64,000 nucleotides of DNA, from positions 54,557 through 118,556 of the forward strand of contig NZ_GG688332.1 in the NCBI RefSeq assembly GCF_000156195.1. Direction: 5' to 3'. The notes below the pieces were generated by a model, which saw only the letters and a program-made list of their open reading frames with translations, had not been told where the DNA came from and did no database searches. Numbering within the stretch: the first letter of the stretch is position 1; the number at the start of each line of letters is the position of its first letter. Shown one piece after another: positions 62,490 through 64,000 of this stretch. A program made the translations under genes and the position numbers. Source of the stretch: Bacteroides finegoldii DSM 17565. Lineage in GTDB: Bacteria; Bacteroidota; Bacteroidia; Bacteroidales; Bacteroidaceae.

Positions 62490-63236
62490 TTGAAAATTAA
62501 AAAAGTACTAGTTTCGCAGCCTAAGCCTGCGTCAGAGAAATCTCCCTATTACGACATAGCAGAGAAGTATGGCGTAAAAATAGATTTCCGGCCGTTTATC
62601 AAGGTTGAAAGTCTTTCGGCGAAAGAATTCCGGCAACAGAAAATTTCGATTCTCGATCATACTGCCGTTATATTCACTTCTCGTCATGCTATTGACCATT
62701 TCTTTAACTTGTGCACCGAGTTACGTGTGACGATTCCTGAAACGATGAAGTATTTCTGTGTGACGGAAGCCGTTGCGTTGTACATCCAGAAATATGTGCA
62801 ATACCGCAAGCGTAAAATTTTCTTTGGAGCTACAGGAAAGATTGAAGACCTGATTCCATCCATTGTGAAGCATAAAACGGAGAAATATTTCGTTCCGATG
62901 TCGGACGTGCATAATGACGATGTGAAGAATCTGCTCGACAAGAACGGTATACAGCATACGGAAGCTGTGATGTATCGTACGGTCAGCAATGATTTTACAC
63001 CTGATGAAGACTTTGATTATGATATGCTGGTATTCTTCAGCCCTGCCGGAGTGACTTCATTGAAAAAGAACTTCCCTGATTTTAACCAGAAGGAGATAAA
63101 GATAGGTACTTTCGGTTCCACTACCGCACAGGCTGTACGCGACGCCGGGCTTCGTCTGGATCTTGAGGCTCCTACGGTGCAGGCTCCGTCAATGACTGCT
63201 GCGCTTGATATGTTTATCAAAGAAAACAATAAATAA
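62490..63236 (+). CDS. hemD: Uroporphyrinogen-III synthase-like protein
   Basis: 248 residues from TTG at 62490, preceded by TTTTAGGAC; the protein then begins MKIKKVLVSQPKP, the expected start, and no nearby ATG is available. The HemD fold is suggested by the repeated two-domain layout: FTSRHAIDHFF (about 66-76), FFGATGKIEDL, then YRTVSND, VFFSPAGVTSLKKNFP and a GTFGSTTAQAVRDAGL stretch. HemD proteins are poorly conserved, so enzyme activity is probable rather than proved. No other heme genes adjoin it. Confidence 0.85.
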   Translation: MKIKKVLVSQPKPASEKSPYYDIAEKYGVKIDFRPFIKVESLSAKEFRQQKISILDHTAVIFTSRHAIDHFFNLCTELRVTIPETMKYFCVTEAVALYIQKYVQYRKRKIFFGATGKIEDLIPSIVKHKTEKYFVPMSDVHNDDVKNLLDKNGIQHTEAVMYRTVSNDFTPDEDFDYDMLVFFSPAGVTSLKKNFPDFNQKEIKIGTFGSTTAQAVRDAGLRLDLEAPTVQAPSMTAALDMFIKENNK

Positions 63237-63241
63237 ACAAA

Positions 63242-63631
63242 GTGGGTATATATACTTTGTGCAAAGCCGAAAGGCTGAATAGTAAGATTTTGATCGGAAA
63301 GATGTTTGAGGGCGGCATTTCAAAGTCGTTTTCCATCTTTCCGATACGCGTTGTATATATGCCTGTCGAACAAGGCGAGGCTTCGGCTTCCATACTGATC
63401 AGCGTGTCGAAACGACGTTTTAAGCGGGCGGTAAAGCGCAATCGGGTGAAACGTCAGATACGTGAGGCTTACCGGAAGAATAAATCCATCCTGCAGGAAT
63501 GTCTGCAAGGCCGGGAACAGCATTTGGCAATCGCCTTTATCTATCTGTCGGACGAGCTTACAGCGACTGCCGAATTGGAAGAGAAGATGAAAATAGCGCT
63601 TTCGCGCATCTCTGAAAAACTGTCCTCATGA
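63242..63631 (+). CDS. rnpA: Ribonuclease P protein component
   Basis: 129 residues from a GTG at 63242. The signature RNR motif is FKRAVKRNRVKRQIREAYR (about 60-78), followed by the AIAFIYLSDE strand. It assists the RNase P RNA in trimming tRNA 5' leaders. It starts 5 bases after hemD; its stop overlaps the yidD start (ATGA). rpmH is not adjacent, unlike in many bacteria. Confidence 0.95.
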   Translation: MGIYTLCKAERLNSKILIGKMFEGGISKSFSIFPIRVVYMPVEQGEASASILISVSKRRFKRAVKRNRVKRQIREAYRKNKSILQECLQGREQHLAIAFIYLSDELTATAELEEKMKIALSRISEKLSS

Positions 63632-63903
63632 AATTTCATGGTTTCCGAATATCTGTCAGCTGGATATTCGTAAAAGATATGCTGCGGAGAGTGTTTTCAT
63701 TCTTGCTGCTTATTCCTATTTATTTTTATCGGGTTTGTATTTCACCGTTAACTCCTCCTTCTTGTCGGTTCACACCGACCTGTTCGGCCTATGCAGTTGA
63801 GGCGATTAAGAAACATGGACCTGTAAAAGGCCTGTATCTGACTGTGCGACGTATTCTGAGATGTCATCCGTGGGGTGGCTCAGGTTATGATCCCGTACCT
63901 TAA
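63628..63903 (+). CDS. yidD: Membrane protein insertion efficiency factor YidD
   Basis: 91 residues. The family core is PPSCRFTPTCSAYAVEAI and GLYLTVRRILRCHPWGGSGYDPVP; the amphipathic N-terminal part FSFLLLIPIYFYRVCISP binds the membrane. It aids YidC-dependent insertion. Overlap with rnpA sets the start at 63628, though an internal Met (MLRRVFSF) could also serve. Confidence 0.95.
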   Translation: MKFHGFRISVSWIFVKDMLRRVFSFLLLIPIYFYRVCISPLTPPSCRFTPTCSAYAVEAIKKHGPVKGLYLTVRRILRCHPWGGSGYDPVP

Positions 63904-63924
63904 TCATATAAATAAAAAGTAATA

Positions 63925-64000
63925 ATGGGAGAGAGTGATATAAACGCTGTTAATGCTATTTTGGATATTCATACCCATAAGGGAGAGGAACAGTCCGGTG
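63925..64000 (+). CDS. TatD-family hydrolase, N-terminus only (cut by window edge)
   Basis: The first 25 codons from ATG 63925 are visible. ILDIHTH is the HxH metal-binding motif that opens TatD-type metallo-hydrolases. The gene follows yidD by 21 bases in the same direction. Identification rests on this short stretch. Confidence 0.6.
   Translation, partial: MGESDINAVNAILDIHTHKGEEQSG

Noticed and set aside
63242..63903. rnpA-yidD as a sign of a nearby oriC
   Set aside because: In Bacteroidota these genes are usually not next to dnaA, and here they follow hemD and precede a TatD-type gene without rpmH or dnaA.
1..64000. CRISPR array, tRNA or rRNA genes
   Set aside because: No regularly spaced repeats, cloverleaf-like sequences or rRNA stretches were recognised while reading the intergenic regions.

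Overview
The window looks like chromosomal DNA from a gut Bacteroides (Bacteroidota, order Bacteroidales). The evidence is two SusC/SusD loci, a FecR-type anti-sigma gene next to an ECF sigma factor, family-typical lipoproteins, promoters with the Bacteroides -7 signature (TAnnTTTG), and a housekeeping order (ftsX, DUF3098, uppP, truB, queA, folK, metK; hemD-like, rnpA, yidD) seen in this group. The species cannot be fixed by reading alone.

Left part (1-8.3 kb): the 3' end of an IS1182-like transposase and a strong bidirectional terminator; a GH36 alpha-galactosidase behind nadA (minus strand); a SpoU rRNA/tRNA methyltransferase; an AT-rich intergenic stretch full of GTTAATA palindromes; a DUF4294 protein; and a helix-hairpin-helix outer-membrane-type protein.

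8.3-22 kb is a nutrient-uptake island: ECF sigma factor, FecR-like anti-sigma factor (interrupted by an in-frame TAG), SusC with an N-terminal signalling (STN) domain, SusD, DUF4843 lipoprotein, PKD-like lipoprotein, a met-zincin metalloprotease, and a paralogue of that protease that has lost all three zinc histidines. The set suggests uptake of peptides or glycopeptides under sigma/anti-sigma control.

22-30.7 kb: radical SAM protein, SGNH-type carbohydrate esterase diverging from a GH95 glycosidase, a remnant of a sialate O-acetylesterase gene, a SulP anion transporter and rubrerythrin.

30.8-40.9 kb (minus strand) is a second, unrelated SusCD operon: subtilisin-like S8 peptidase, S9 prolyl-oligopeptidase-type peptidase, SusC, SusD, a tiny lipoprotein and a Calx-beta-like lipoprotein. 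It has no adjacent regulator but has a palindrome in its leader. It is a good candidate for a protein-utilisation locus.

41.2-51 kb is mostly core metabolism: nadB, a PH-domain protein, lpdA, a PBP4-type carboxypeptidase, a doubly broken AAA ATPase (DUF4143) gene, an acetyl-CoA hydrolase/transferase and miaB. 51.0-54.0 kb is a graveyard between miaB and the ftsX cluster: an S24-repressor tail, RHS fragments with a JAB-like toxin tip, a lipoprotein that could be its immunity protein, a frameshifted gene and an IS-like scrap. 54-64 kb returns to housekeeping genes, with a probable SAM-II riboswitch ahead of metK and a TatD-type gene running off the right edge.
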